Assembly (NCBI GenBank): GCA_963712655.1
Contig: CAVQIT010000007.1
Coordinates: forward strand, 186,001-250,000
Length of the DNA: 64,000 bases
Source of the DNA: Pollutimonas sp963712655
GTDB lineage: Bacteria > Pseudomonadota > Gammaproteobacteria > Burkholderiales > Burkholderiaceae_B
Direction: 5' to 3'
This document shows positions 52,338-60,980 of this stretch, piece by piece (the stretch's first letter is position 1; every line of letters begins with the position of its first letter). Both the position numbers and the translations under genes were made by a program. Below the pieces are notes generated by a model. The model was not told the origin of the DNA and did no database searches. It was given only the letters and a program-made list of their open reading frames with translations.

Positions 52338-52744
52338 GAGGGGCTTTGAGTGGCGAAATTGACGCGGGATATGCCTGCCGCACGCGCGGCTTCCATGACG
52401 CGCACCACGGATTCATGCGTGGTCTGGGCATCGGCATTGATTACCAAGATGGCTTCTTTGCGGTCGCCGGCGGCGGCGCGCAGGGCTTGCGCGATACCCT
52501 GGCTGCCGGTGTCGGTCAGGAGTTGGCCGTTCAGCGCATACAAGCCTTCCCGGCTGATGGCCATGTTCAGCGTATCGGCCTGCACCGCGTCGGCCTGCGC
52601 TTGCGGCAGGGCAACCTTCAATTGATTGAAACGGGTGAATGACGTCGTCGCCGCCAGGAAAATCAGTATGACGAGCAACACATCGATCAAGGGAATCAGA
52701 TTGATTTCCGGCTCGTCGTCGTTGTGCGCGCGACGGAAATTCAT
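52334..52744 (-). CDS. exbD: ExbD/TolR-type biopolymer transport protein
   Basis: 136 residues: a short cytoplasmic N-terminus (MNFRRAHNDDEPEINLIPLID) with the channel Asp in the single helix PLIDVLLVILIFLAATTSF (~18-36), then a periplasmic domain (AILVINADAQTTHESVVRVMEAARAAGISRVNFAT). With ExbB it forms the proton-driven energiser. The start overlaps the exbB stop by 4 bp and the end overlaps the lpxK start. Confidence 0.95.
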   Translation of the reverse strand: MNFRRAHNDDEPEINLIPLIDVLLVILIFLAATTSFTRFNQLKVALPQAQADAVQADTLNMAISREGLYALNGQLLTDTGSQGIAQALRAAAGDRKEAILVINADAQTTHESVVRVMEAARAAGISRVNFATQSPS

Positions 52745-53349
52745 TGCCGGGCTCCGCGGCTGATCAGACGGTTCAGGACATTGGCTTCGCGTTCCATCTG
52801 GTGCAGGAAATGGTCGACGCGGGAGCGGAAGTAGCGATGAAAGATCAAGGCGGGAATGGCGATGATGATGCCAAAGCCGGTGTTGTACAGGGCAATCGAG
52901 ATGCCGCTGGCCAACTGGGCCGGATCGCCGCCCACCGGGTCGTACGAACCGAAGATTTCGATCATGCCGACGACGGTGCCGAACAAGCCCATCAGCGGCG
53001 CGATAACGGCGATGGTGGCCAGCGCAGGCAAATAACGGTTCAGGCTATGCGCGACATCCTTGCCCACATCTTCGATGGCGGCCAGGCGGTAGGCGTCGGA
53101 TTCATTGCGGTTGACCAGCACTTCGGCCAGTACGCGTCCTAAGGGCGAGTTGCCGGCCAGGCGCAGCAAGGCTTCGGGATTATCGTTTTTTTGCCGCAGA
53201 AGCTCGAGAACCTGGCCGGGCAGGCGGCGAGGAAATACGTGCTTGCCGCGCAACGACAGGAGCCGTTCGATAATCAACGCAAGGCCAAGGACGGAGGTGG
53301 CGACCAGCAGCCATATGGGCCAGCCTGCCGCGCGAATGATTTCAAGCAA
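52741..53349 (-). CDS. exbB: ExbB/TolQ-type (MotA/TolQ/ExbB) proton channel protein
   Basis: 202 residues if translation begins at the TTG at 53349, which follows CCGGAGACAATA, a good ribosome-binding site; the longer open frame (to 53448) adds residues unlike the family. Three membrane helices: ~5-25 (GWPIWLLVATSVLGLALIIERL), ~115-140 (LATIAVIAPLMGLFGTVVGMI) and ~155-180 (GISIALYNTGFGIIIAIPALIFHRYF). APLMGLFGTVVGMIEIF and the AxxTxxG-like ALYNTGFG are signature segments. It powers an outer-membrane TonB-type process with ExbD. No tonB is adjacent. Confidence 0.92.
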   Translation of the reverse strand: MLEIIRAAGWPIWLLVATSVLGLALIIERLLSLRGKHVFPRRLPGQVLELLRQKNDNPEALLRLAGNSPLGRVLAEVLVNRNESDAYRLAAIEDVGKDVAHSLNRYLPALATIAVIAPLMGLFGTVVGMIEIFGSYDPVGGDPAQLASGISIALYNTGFGIIIAIPALIFHRYFRSRVDHFLHQMEREANVLNRLISRGARQ

Positions 53350-53825
53350 TATTGTCTCCGGTAGCGATTTATGGGTAGCCAGGCATTTTACAATTGATAT
53401 GGGGCAGTTCCCGCTAATAACGGTATTGTAGTCACAAGATGTTTCCATATGACCGGTTTATATAATCGGGGTTGGCTGAAAGCGGCGCGCAGCGGGCGCT
53501 GGCGCATGCGGCATCCGCCAAACGTAGGAAAAACCTGCAAAAGACTAGGCTGAATGGCGTGTATAGGTGGTTTCGGAAGAGTATCCACAGAATCTGTGGA
53601 TAATTCTGTGCATAACTTCCTGGACAGCCACTATTTGATAGGTTTGGCGGTTCAATGGATAATTTGCGCTCATAAGCATTTTTTTAATATTTTTATTATT
53701 AATCAATTGCTTACCGATGTAATTTAAAGCGATTTTAGACCTATGAGTTGAATTGGGTTGATATTTCACCAATTTGACAAAATAGTTTCTTCTGTGGACA
53801 GAGTTTCAATTCGACTGGAATTTAT
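53350..53825. other. 476-bp divergent intergenic region with AT-rich core between exbB and xseA
   Basis: Contains the promoters of the exbB operon and of xseA. Around 53579-53615 three DnaA-box-like 9-mers cluster, and 53675-53710 is a nearly pure A/T stretch (for example ATTTTTTTAATATTTTTATT). No gene is recognisable. Confidence 0.6.
53581..53615. promoter_or_regulatory. Cluster of three DnaA-box-like sites
   Basis: GTATCCACA (53581-53589, one mismatch to TTATCCACA), its inverted partner TGTGGATAA (53595-53603, exact TTATCCACA on the minus strand) and TGTGCATAA (53607-53615, TTATGCACA on the minus strand, which fits TTATNCACA). The first two form a perfect inverted repeat TATCCACAG-AAT-CTGTGGATA. 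Confidence 0.55.
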
Positions 53826-55175
53826 ATGGATGAAGGCAGGCTGGAACCGGCAAATGATGGCATCTGGACGATTACTCAGTTAAATCGCCAGGTAGGCCAA
53901 TTGCTGGAGCATAATTTTTCACGCATTTGGGTGCGCGGCGAAATTTCCAACTTCACGCAGGCGGCTTCGGGCCATTGGTATTTCTCCATCAAGGATGAGG
54001 GCGCGACCGTGCGGGCCGTCATGTTTCGCGGGCGGGCCCAGGCCACCGGTTTCACTCCCAAGGCCGGCGAGCGCTTCGAATTCCGCGTCAATGTAACGCT
54101 GTACGAGCCGCGCGGCGATTATCAATTGCAGGTCGAATCCATGCGCCGCGCGGGGCGGGGCGACCTGCACGAGGCTTTTTTGCAGCTCAAGGAAAAGCTG
54201 GCGGCCGAAGGCCTGTTCGACCCCGGCCGCAAGCGCCAGATCAAGGCCATGCCGCTGGCTGTCGGCGTGGTCACCTCCATGGCCGCGGCCGCGCTGCGCG
54301 ATGTGCTGACGGCGCTGGCGCGCCGCGCGCCGCATGTTTCGGTGATTATTTATCCCGCCCCGGTGCAAGGCCTGGATGCCGCGGGCAAACTCGTCTTCGC
54401 GCTAGAGCAGGCGATTGCGCGCAACGAGGTCGATACGCTGCTGCTGGTGCGCGGTGGCGGAAGCCTGGAGGATTTATGGAGCTTCAATGACGAATCCCTG
54501 GCGCGCCTGATCGCGGCCAGCCCTATCCCTGTCATCAGCGGCGTGGGCCATGAAACCGACTTTACGATTGCCGATTTCGTGGCCGATTTGCGGGCGCCCA
54601 CGCCTACCGCGGCGGCCGAGCTATGCTGCCGCACGCGGCAAGCCTGCCTGAATCAATTGGACGCGGCCTTCGGCGCTTTGAGCGCCCAGCACCATCGCCT
54701 GTTGGAGCGCGCCGCCCTGCGGTTGGACCGCGCGGTGGCGGCGCTGGTATCGCCGCAGCAGCGTTTGCAGCAGCAAAACGAACGATTGCAAGTCTTAAAG
54801 AGCCGCCTGGTTCGCGCCGCCTCCGTTCCGCATGATCGCCATGCGGCCCGTCTTGCCCTGACGCGAGCCAGGCTGGCGCATGCCGAGCCCAGGCTTTCTG
54901 AACTGCGCGGCGAGCTTGGCCGGCAGGCGCAGCGCCTGTCCGCCGCGGCGCAACGCCAACTGGAGCGCCGGCGCCAGCGCCTGTCCGCCGCCACGCAAAC
55001 GCTGCAGGCGCTCAGTCCACGCAATATACTCGGCCGCGGCTATGCGATTGTGCGCAACGCCGAGGGGGAAATCGTCAAAAATGCGTTAGACTTGAGCGTT
55101 GGCGAACAGCTGGGCGTTGAGCTTGGTCAGGGCAGCGTGCGTGTCAATGTGCTACAGGCACACGCTTTGCTGTAA
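53826..55175 (+). CDS. xseA: Exodeoxyribonuclease VII large subunit
   Basis: 449 residues: N-terminal OB-fold (ITQLNRQVGQLLEHNFSRIWVRGEISNFTQAASGHWYFSIKDE), catalytic domain (PLAVGVVTSMAAAALRDVL, IIYPAPVQGLDAA, LLLVRGGGSLEDLWSFNDE, VISGVGHETDFTIADFVADLRAPTPTAAAE) and a long C-terminal coiled coil of Leu/Arg/Gln-rich heptads. It degrades single-stranded DNA with the XseB small subunit, which is not encoded here. In one place the family's S-AA-LRD reads SMAAAALRD, a minor variant of the usual S(P/S)xGAAxxD motif. Confidence 0.96.
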   Translation: MDEGRLEPANDGIWTITQLNRQVGQLLEHNFSRIWVRGEISNFTQAASGHWYFSIKDEGATVRAVMFRGRAQATGFTPKAGERFEFRVNVTLYEPRGDYQLQVESMRRAGRGDLHEAFLQLKEKLAAEGLFDPGRKRQIKAMPLAVGVVTSMAAAALRDVLTALARRAPHVSVIIYPAPVQGLDAAGKLVFALEQAIARNEVDTLLLVRGGGSLEDLWSFNDESLARLIAASPIPVISGVGHETDFTIADFVADLRAPTPTAAAELCCRTRQACLNQLDAAFGALSAQHHRLLERAALRLDRAVAALVSPQQRLQQQNERLQVLKSRLVRAASVPHDRHAARLALTRARLAHAEPRLSELRGELGRQAQRLSAAAQRQLERRRQRLSAATQTLQALSPRNILGRGYAIVRNAEGEIVKNALDLSVGEQLGVELGQGSVRVNVLQAHALL

Positions 55176-55244
55176 GCCTCAGGTTTTTCATGCCTTGCAC
55201 GTGTAGATGTGCTTTTCGACTGGTTTTTTTTAAGGAATTTGAAC

Positions 55245-55820
55245 ATGGCTTTTACTCTTCCTCCGCTACCTTATGCCCTCGACGCCCTGGCTCCCACCAT
55301 TTCCAAGGAAACCCTCGAATTTCATTATGGCAAGCATCACCAGGCCTACGTCACCAACCTGAATAATCTGGTTGCCGGCACCGAGTTCGAATCGGCTTCC
55401 CTGGAAGACATCATCAAGAAATCTTCCGGCGGTGTTTTCAATAACGCGGCGCAAGTTTGGAATCACACGTTTTACTGGAACAGCCTCTCGCCTAAAGGCG
55501 GCGAACCCACCGGCGCGCTGCTCGCAGCCATCAATGCCAAGTGGGGTAGCGTTGCAGCCTTCAAGGAAGCCTTCAATAAATCGGCCGCCGGCAATTTCGG
55601 TTCGGGCTGGACCTGGCTGGTCAAGAAATCCGACGGTTCGCTCGATATCGTCAACACCAGCAATGCGGCCACGCCCATCACCACTTCCGATGTGCCCCTG
55701 CTGACCTGTGATGTATGGGAACATGCCTATTACATCGACTACCGCAATGCCCGTCCCAAGTATCTGGAAAGTTTCTGGAACCTGGCGAACTGGTCGTTCG
55801 CCGCGGCCAATCTGGGCTAA
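55245..55820 (+). CDS. sodB: Iron superoxide dismutase
   Basis: 191 residues from ATG 55245, preceded by AAGGAATTTGAAC. MAFTLPPLPYALDALAP opens the Fe/Mn-SOD; metal ligands are His in EFHYGKHHQAYV (~27), His in AAQVWNHTFYWNSL (~74), Asp in LTCDVWEHAYYIDYRN (~157) and His in the same motif. The WNHTFYW and FGSGWTWLV context is that of the Fe type. It is cytoplasmic and removes superoxide. It is 69 bp downstream of xseA and followed by a GC-rich terminator. Confidence 0.97.
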   Translation: MAFTLPPLPYALDALAPTISKETLEFHYGKHHQAYVTNLNNLVAGTEFESASLEDIIKKSSGGVFNNAAQVWNHTFYWNSLSPKGGEPTGALLAAINAKWGSVAAFKEAFNKSAAGNFGSGWTWLVKKSDGSLDIVNTSNAATPITTSDVPLLTCDVWEHAYYIDYRNARPKYLESFWNLANWSFAAANLG

Positions 55821-55837
55821 ACCGGACGGGTCTTCGG

Positions 55838-55860
55838 GCGCGGGCATGTCTTGCCCGCGC
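55838..55860 (+). terminator. Probable sodB terminator
   Basis: A 9-bp perfect stem GCGCGGGCA / TGCCCGCGC with a 5-nt loop, 17 bp after the sodB stop, followed by CGGGCTCTCTTTT. Confidence 0.65.
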
Positions 55861-55899
55861 CGGGCTCTCTTTTCGGTACCGCACCCCAAAAGCCGGACG

Positions 55900-55919
55900 C
55901 TAGGGCCTGTTAACAGGCC
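55900..55919. repeat. Palindromic double end of the dispersed repeat
   Basis: CTAG followed by GGCCTGTTAACAGGCC: two repeat ends joined head to head with nothing between them, directly adjoining full copy B. It may be the scar of an internally deleted copy. Confidence 0.6.
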
Positions 55920-56191
55920 CCAGGACCTGTTGACGCTAAATCCCCGCCCGCGCCGGTGTCATATCGGGCGCAGGGCAAGGCGCGGGTGAGGCGGCGTACC
56001 GAGCGTACGCAACGAATCCGCAACACAGCCCTGCGCCCGATATGCCACCGGCCCTATGGGTGATCGGGTCAACGCCGCGCTGGCCGCGTTGCGAATGCTC
56101 GCCGTAGCGGCGGCTACGCCTGCGCTTCGCGCCTTGCCAGCGCGGCGTTGACCCGTCACGCGGGCGGGGATTTAGTGTTAACAGGCCCTAG
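55920..56191. repeat. Dispersed MITE-like repeat, full copy B (272 bp)
   Basis: From CCAG (a CTAG variant) at 55920 to CTAG at 56188-56191. Terminal inverted repeats GACCTGTTGACGCTAAATCC / complement of GGCCTGTTAACACTAAATCC. The interior is the reverse complement of copy A: the CATATCGGGCGCAGGGC hairpin comes first and the GGGTCAACGCCGCGCTGG hairpin second. The length equals copy A exactly. Confidence 0.85.
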
Positions 56192-56395
56192 TCCTGGTAA
56201 TTGGGGTTTTTTCTTGTTTGCGCCCGGCGGCTCATGATGCGGTGCAAGCGACCATGCCGTGGACGGCTAGGTCGTCGACCCCGAAGAAGCCGCGCCGAGT
56301 GCGCTAACATAAACCATTATCGGAGCCGGCAGGCTTGCCGGGCCCCGGCTTGCGCGTTTTTTCATCTTTCCCTTTTTTGATTCCCGGGTTTCATC

Positions 56396-57601
56396 ATGAC
56401 AAATCAAGCTTACATTTGCGATGCGGTTCGCACACCTTTTGGCCGTTACGGCGGCGCATTGGCTTCGGTCCGTACCGACGACCTCGCCGCGGTGCCTCTG
56501 CGTGCGCTGATGCAGCGCAATCCCGATGTGGACTGGGCACGCCTGGACGACACCTTGTTCGGTTGCGCCAATCAGGCGGGGGAAGACAATCGCAACGTGG
56601 CCCGCATGGCTACACTGTTGGCGGGAATGCCCAGCGAAGTGCCTGGCGCGACGATCAATCGCTTGTGCGGGTCGGGGCTGGATGCGATTGGTTCGGCCGC
56701 CCGCGCCATCCGGTCGGGAGACGCGCAGTTCGTCCTGGCCGGCGGGGTTGAAAGCATGAGCCGTGCTCCCTTTGTCATGGGCAAGGCAGACACGGCTTTT
56801 TCGCGCAGCGCCGCGATTTTCGATACGACGATAGGCTGGCGCTTCGTCAACAAACTGATGAAAGCGCAGTATGGCGTGGACTCCATGCCCGAAACCGCCG
56901 AGAATGTCGCCGATCAGTTCAAGGTGTCGCGTGCCGATCAAGATATTTTTGCGTTGGCAAGCCAGACCAAAACCGCCGCTGCGCAACTGGCCGGGGTATT
57001 CCAGTCTGAAATCGTTCCTGTTCTGATCGCGCAGAAAAAAGGCGATCCGCTGGTGGTCGATACCGACGAGCATCCGCGCCAGACGTCGCTGGACAATCTG
57101 GCGCGCCTCAAGCCGGTGGTGCGCCCCGACGGCACGGTTACGGCCGGCAATGCGTCGGGCGTGAACGACGGCGCTTGCGGCGTGCTGGTCGCGTCCGAAT
57201 CCATGGCGCGCGAGCAAGGCCTGACGCCGCGTGCGCGCATCGTCGCCATGGCGACCGCGGGCGTGGAGCCGCGCATCATGGGTATCGGTCCCGCGCCCGC
57301 AACGCAAAGGGTGTTGGCGCTGGCGGGGTTGACGCTGGACCAGATGGATGTAATAGAACTGAATGAAGCGTTTGCGGCCCAGGGCTTGGCGGTGATGCGT
57401 CTACTGGGCCTGGATGATAACGATCCGCGCGTCAATCCGAACGGCGGCGCGATTGCGCTGGGCCATCCTCTGGGAGCCAGCGGCGCCCGCTTGGCGCTTA
57501 CCGCCGTCAATCAGTTGCATCGCACCGGCGGACGCTATGCGCTGTGCACCATGTGCATCGGGGTGGGGCAGGGAATCGCCGTCATTCTCGAGCGGGTGTA
57601 A
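56396..57601 (+). CDS. pcaF: 3-oxoadipyl-CoA thiolase-type acetyl-CoA acyltransferase
   Basis: 401 residues. GCANQAGEDNRNVARMA and AGGVESMSRAPFVMGKA are characteristic of PcaF/PaaJ thiolases; catalytic residues are Cys in TINRLCGSGLDAIG (~90), His in ALGHPLGASGARLA (~357) and Cys in CTMCIGVGQGIAVI (~387). It cleaves 3-oxoadipyl-CoA to succinyl-CoA and acetyl-CoA at the end of the beta-ketoadipate or phenylacetate pathway. No other pca/paa genes are adjacent, so a general acetoacetyl-CoA/3-ketoacyl role is also possible. The frame is intact; the MetR gene converges 10 bp downstream. Confidence 0.88.
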   Translation: MTNQAYICDAVRTPFGRYGGALASVRTDDLAAVPLRALMQRNPDVDWARLDDTLFGCANQAGEDNRNVARMATLLAGMPSEVPGATINRLCGSGLDAIGSAARAIRSGDAQFVLAGGVESMSRAPFVMGKADTAFSRSAAIFDTTIGWRFVNKLMKAQYGVDSMPETAENVADQFKVSRADQDIFALASQTKTAAAQLAGVFQSEIVPVLIAQKKGDPLVVDTDEHPRQTSLDNLARLKPVVRPDGTVTAGNASGVNDGACGVLVASESMAREQGLTPRARIVAMATAGVEPRIMGIGPAPATQRVLALAGLTLDQMDVIELNEAFAAQGLAVMRLLGLDDNDPRVNPNGGAIALGHPLGASGARLALTAVNQLHRTGGRYALCTMCIGVGQGIAVILERV

Positions 57602-57610
57602 TCCTGCGCA

Positions 57611-58528
57611 TCAGCGCACTGCTTTTATTCCTGTCAATGTCTTGAAGCAGGTGTCGCGCGCCTGCTTCATGAAGGCTTGCAGATAGTCCGCGGTAACGTC
57701 TTCGCTGCGCATGGCCGCATACAGGGTGCGCCAGACACCTTGGGCGCCCAGGCGGCAGATGCGCAGCCAGTCCTGATTCAGATATTCAGTCAGCGCCCAA
57801 TTGGGCAGCGCGGCCACGCCGCGCTGGCTGGCGACCAATTGCGCAATAATGGGCGTAAGCTCGGCTTTGCGTATGGCCGCGGGTTCGACGTCGGCCGGAT
57901 CCAGAAAGGCGGTAAATATGTCCAGGCGCTGGCGCTCCACCGGATAGGTGATCAGCACCTGGTCGGCCAGTTGCTCCGGCTCTATGTGCTTATATTGCGC
58001 CAGGGGATTGGCGGCCGCCACCGCCAGCACTAATTCGTATCGGAACAGCGGCAGGTATTCGACCGCCGCGCTGGGTTCGGGATCGGACGTGATCACGACA
58101 TCCAGGTCTCCACGCAACAGAGCGGGCAAGGGGGCGAACGAGAAAGCCGCCGAAAGATCCAGCGCAACATCGGGCCAGTCTTGCCGGAAGGCGTCCAGCG
58201 AAGGCATCAGCCATTGAAAGCACGAGTGGCAGTCGATAGCCACATGCAGCCGGCCTGTGCGTCCCGCCGCCAGGCGCCGCAACTCGCTTTCGGTGGCTTT
58301 GACGCGCGGCAGCACCTCATCGGCCAGGGCCAGAATGCGCAAGGCGGCGGTGGTAAGCCGCGCCGGACGCGTGCGGCGATTCAGCAGCGGCGTTTTCAGC
58401 CGGACTTCCAGGTCGCGCAATTGATGCGACAAGGCCGATTGCGTGACGTGCAGGCGTTCCGCCGCTTCTTGCAGGCTGCCCGCTTCGCGGATGGCGCAAA
58501 GGGTTTCCATGTGGCGTATTTCAAGCAT
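57611..58528 (-). CDS. metR: LysR-family regulator MetR
   Basis: 305 residues, MLEIRHMETLCAIREAGSLQEAAERLHVTQSALSHQLRDLE with the HTH at ~19-40, and an effector domain containing LHVAIDCHSCFQWLMPSLDAFRQDWP, typical of MetR, which senses homocysteine. It is divergent from metE with a 127-bp spacer carrying a perfect TGAANNNNNTTCA box. It activates metE and usually represses itself. Confidence 0.95.
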   Translation of the reverse strand: MLEIRHMETLCAIREAGSLQEAAERLHVTQSALSHQLRDLEVRLKTPLLNRRTRPARLTTAALRILALADEVLPRVKATESELRRLAAGRTGRLHVAIDCHSCFQWLMPSLDAFRQDWPDVALDLSAAFSFAPLPALLRGDLDVVITSDPEPSAAVEYLPLFRYELVLAVAAANPLAQYKHIEPEQLADQVLITYPVERQRLDIFTAFLDPADVEPAAIRKAELTPIIAQLVASQRGVAALPNWALTEYLNQDWLRICRLGAQGVWRTLYAAMRSEDVTADYLQAFMKQARDTCFKTLTGIKAVR

Positions 58529-58550
58529 GTCTGACTTCCCAAATTAATTA

Positions 58551-58563
58551 TGAAATTAATTCA
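58551..58563. promoter_or_regulatory. MetR box
   Basis: TGAAATTAATTCA matches the MetR consensus TGAA-N5-TTCA exactly, 22 bp upstream of metR and 92 bp upstream of metE. A second, degenerate site TGATTTTGATTCA lies at 58582-58594 nearer metE, giving the paired arrangement seen at MetR-activated promoters. Confidence 0.75.
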
Positions 58564-58655
58564 TGTTATGTATGTTGTATTTGATTTTGATTCACTTAAT
58601 TGTATAGGCACAATAGTCGTGTGAACAAATATCTTTCATTTAATAAAGAAACATC

Positions 58656-60950
58656 ATGACTATTACTCATAATCTAGGCTTTCCCCGTATCGGTGTGCAT
58701 CGCGAACTCAAGCGCGCGCAAGAAGCCTATTGGGCGGGAACCCTCACGGCCGAAGCGCTCGAGGACACTGGACGGCAGTTGCGCGCACGGCATTGGAATG
58801 CGCAGGCGCAGTCCGGACTGGATTTCGTGCCGGTCGGGGATTTCGCCTGGTACGACCATGTTCTGGAATGGACCACATTGCTGGGGGCCGTGCCGGCCAG
58901 GTTTGCGCAGTCGGACGACGAGCCGGTGGGTTTGGATACCTTGTTCAGGATGGGCCGCGGCCGGGCGCCGAACGGAGCGCCGGCCGCCGCCTGCGAAATG
59001 ACCAAGTGGTTCGACACCAATTACCACTACATGGTGCCCGAGCTTGTGCCGAATCAGACTTATCGCATTGCCCGCAGCTATCTGTTTGATCAGATCCGCG
59101 AAGCGCGGGCGCTGGGGCATCAAGTAAAGCCGGTGATTCCCGGACCGCTGACCTGGTTATGGCTGGGCAAGGGCGATGCGTTTGCGCAAGGCGCCGGCGA
59201 CGTCGCCAAGCTGGCCTTGCTGGATAATCTGTTGCCTGTCTATAAAGAAGTGTTGTCGCAGATCAAAGCGCTGGGTGTGGAGTGGGTGCAAATCGATGAG
59301 CCTATCCTGGGACTGGATCTGCCGGGCCCATGGCAGGCCGCGTTCAAGCGGGTTTACCAGGAACTGGCGCAGGCCGGCGTTTCCGTATTGCTGGCAAGCT
59401 ACTTTGAGCATCTGAGGGAGAATGTCCAGGTATTGAAGGGCTTGCCGGTGCAAGGCCTGCATATCGACCTGGTCCGCGCTCCCGGCCAACTGGACGAGGT
59501 GCTGGCGGTGCTGGGCGGCGAACAGGTGCTGTCGCTGGGTTTGATCGATGGGCGCAATGTGTGGCGCACCGATCTCGACCGGGCTCGCGCAGTGGCCGAG
59601 CCGCTGCTGGCCAGGCTTGGCGATCGCTTATGGCTGGCGCCATCGTGCTCGCTGCTGCACGTGCCGGTTGATCTCGATGCTGAAAAAGAGCTGGATGCCG
59701 AATTGCGCGGCTGGCTTTCCTTCGCCACGCAAAAACTGGATGAGCTGGCCTGGCTGGCGGATTCACTGACCGGAGCTCCGGCGGCCGCTACGCAAGAGGC
59801 TCTGGATCGCCAGCGATCGGCCTTGCGGGCCAAGAAGGAGTCGGCGCGCATTCATAACGGCGCCGTGCAGGCGCGCCTGAAGCAGTCGGCCGGCCTGGTG
59901 CGCGATCGCGCGCCGTTTGTCCAGCGCATTGTTGCGCAGCAAGAGAAACTGGGCTTGCCCGCCTATCCCACGACGACGATCGGGTCGTTTCCTCAAACCG
60001 CGGAAATCCGCGTGTCGCGGCGCGACTGGAAAAGCGGCGCCCTGAGCGATTCGGCATACGAAACGGCAATGCGCAAGGAAATCGAGCACGTCATACGTTT
60101 CCAGGAAAAGGTTGGCCTGGACGTGCTGGTGCATGGCGAAGCCGAGCGCAACGACATGGTCGAATATTTCGGCGAATTGCTGGGCGGGTTCGCCTTCACG
60201 CAAAATGGCTGGGTGCAAAGCTACGGTTCGCGTTGCGTGAAGCCGCCGATTATTTTCGGCGATGTGGCCAGGCCGGCTCCCATGACCGTGGCGTGGTCGG
60301 CTTATGCCCAATCGCTCACGGGAAAGCCGGTAAAAGGCATGCTGACCGGGCCTGTGACCATATTGCAATGGTCATTCGTGCGCGATGACCAGCCGCGCGA
60401 GGCAACCTGCCGGCAATTGGCGCTGGCCTTGCGCGACGAAGTGGTAGACCTGGAAGCCGCCGGCATCGCCGTGATCCAGATCGACGAACCCGCATTCCGC
60501 GAAGGCTTGCCATTGCGCCGCGCCGATTGGGCCCGCTATCTGGAATGGGCTGTCGATTGCTTCCGCTTGTCGACGGGAGGCGTCAAGGACGAAACGCAGA
60601 TACACACCCATATGTGCTATTCCGAATTCAATGACATTATCGAAGCGATCGCCGCCATGGACGCCGACGTCATCACCATTGAAACCTCGCGTTCGAACAT
60701 GGAATTGCTGGGGGCGTTCGAGGACTTCCGCTACCCCAACGACATCGGACCCGGGGTCTACGATATTCATTCGCCCAATGTGCCCGAGGTTGAATGGATG
60801 GTCGATCTTATGCAAAAAGCCGCCCGGCGGCTGCCGCCGGAACGGCTATGGGTCAACCCGGATTGCGGCCTGAAGACGCGCGGCTGGGCTGAAACTGAAG
60901 CCGCCCTGGTCAAGATGGTGAGTGCGGCCCAGGCTCTGCGCTATACTTAG
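58656..60950 (+). CDS. metE: Cobalamin-independent methionine synthase
   Basis: 764 residues with two homologous barrels. The N-terminal barrel begins HNLGFPRIGVHRELKRAQEAYW; the C-terminal catalytic barrel has TTTIGSFPQTAEIRVSRRDWK, VHGEAERNDMVEYFGELL, zinc ligands in HTHMCYSEFNDI (His, Cys), WVNPDCGLKTRGW (Cys) and the intervening Glu. It transfers the methyl group of 5-methyltetrahydropteroyl-triglutamate to homocysteine. MetR and its box lie directly upstream; no cobalamin riboswitch is visible in the 127-bp leader. Frame and length are normal. Confidence 0.97.
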   Translation: MTITHNLGFPRIGVHRELKRAQEAYWAGTLTAEALEDTGRQLRARHWNAQAQSGLDFVPVGDFAWYDHVLEWTTLLGAVPARFAQSDDEPVGLDTLFRMGRGRAPNGAPAAACEMTKWFDTNYHYMVPELVPNQTYRIARSYLFDQIREARALGHQVKPVIPGPLTWLWLGKGDAFAQGAGDVAKLALLDNLLPVYKEVLSQIKALGVEWVQIDEPILGLDLPGPWQAAFKRVYQELAQAGVSVLLASYFEHLRENVQVLKGLPVQGLHIDLVRAPGQLDEVLAVLGGEQVLSLGLIDGRNVWRTDLDRARAVAEPLLARLGDRLWLAPSCSLLHVPVDLDAEKELDAELRGWLSFATQKLDELAWLADSLTGAPAAATQEALDRQRSALRAKKESARIHNGAVQARLKQSAGLVRDRAPFVQRIVAQQEKLGLPAYPTTTIGSFPQTAEIRVSRRDWKSGALSDSAYETAMRKEIEHVIRFQEKVGLDVLVHGEAERNDMVEYFGELLGGFAFTQNGWVQSYGSRCVKPPIIFGDVARPAPMTVAWSAYAQSLTGKPVKGMLTGPVTILQWSFVRDDQPREATCRQLALALRDEVVDLEAAGIAVIQIDEPAFREGLPLRRADWARYLEWAVDCFRLSTGGVKDETQIHTHMCYSEFNDIIEAIAAMDADVITIETSRSNMELLGAFEDFRYPNDIGPGVYDIHSPNVPEVEWMVDLMQKAARRLPPERLWVNPDCGLKTRGWAETEAALVKMVSAAQALRYT

Positions 60951-60980
60951 AGGGTTTATCGCTATATACCTTTTTCATAA

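Noticed and set aside
53350..53825. Chromosomal origin oriC
   Set aside because: DnaA-like boxes and an A/T tract are present, but there is no dnaA, dnaN, rpmH, gidA or parA nearby and only three boxes; kept only as a DnaA-box cluster.
58529..58655. Cobalamin or SAM riboswitch upstream of metE
   Set aside because: The whole metR-metE spacer is 127 bp, AT-rich, contains MetR boxes, and lacks a B12-box or SAM-aptamer helices.
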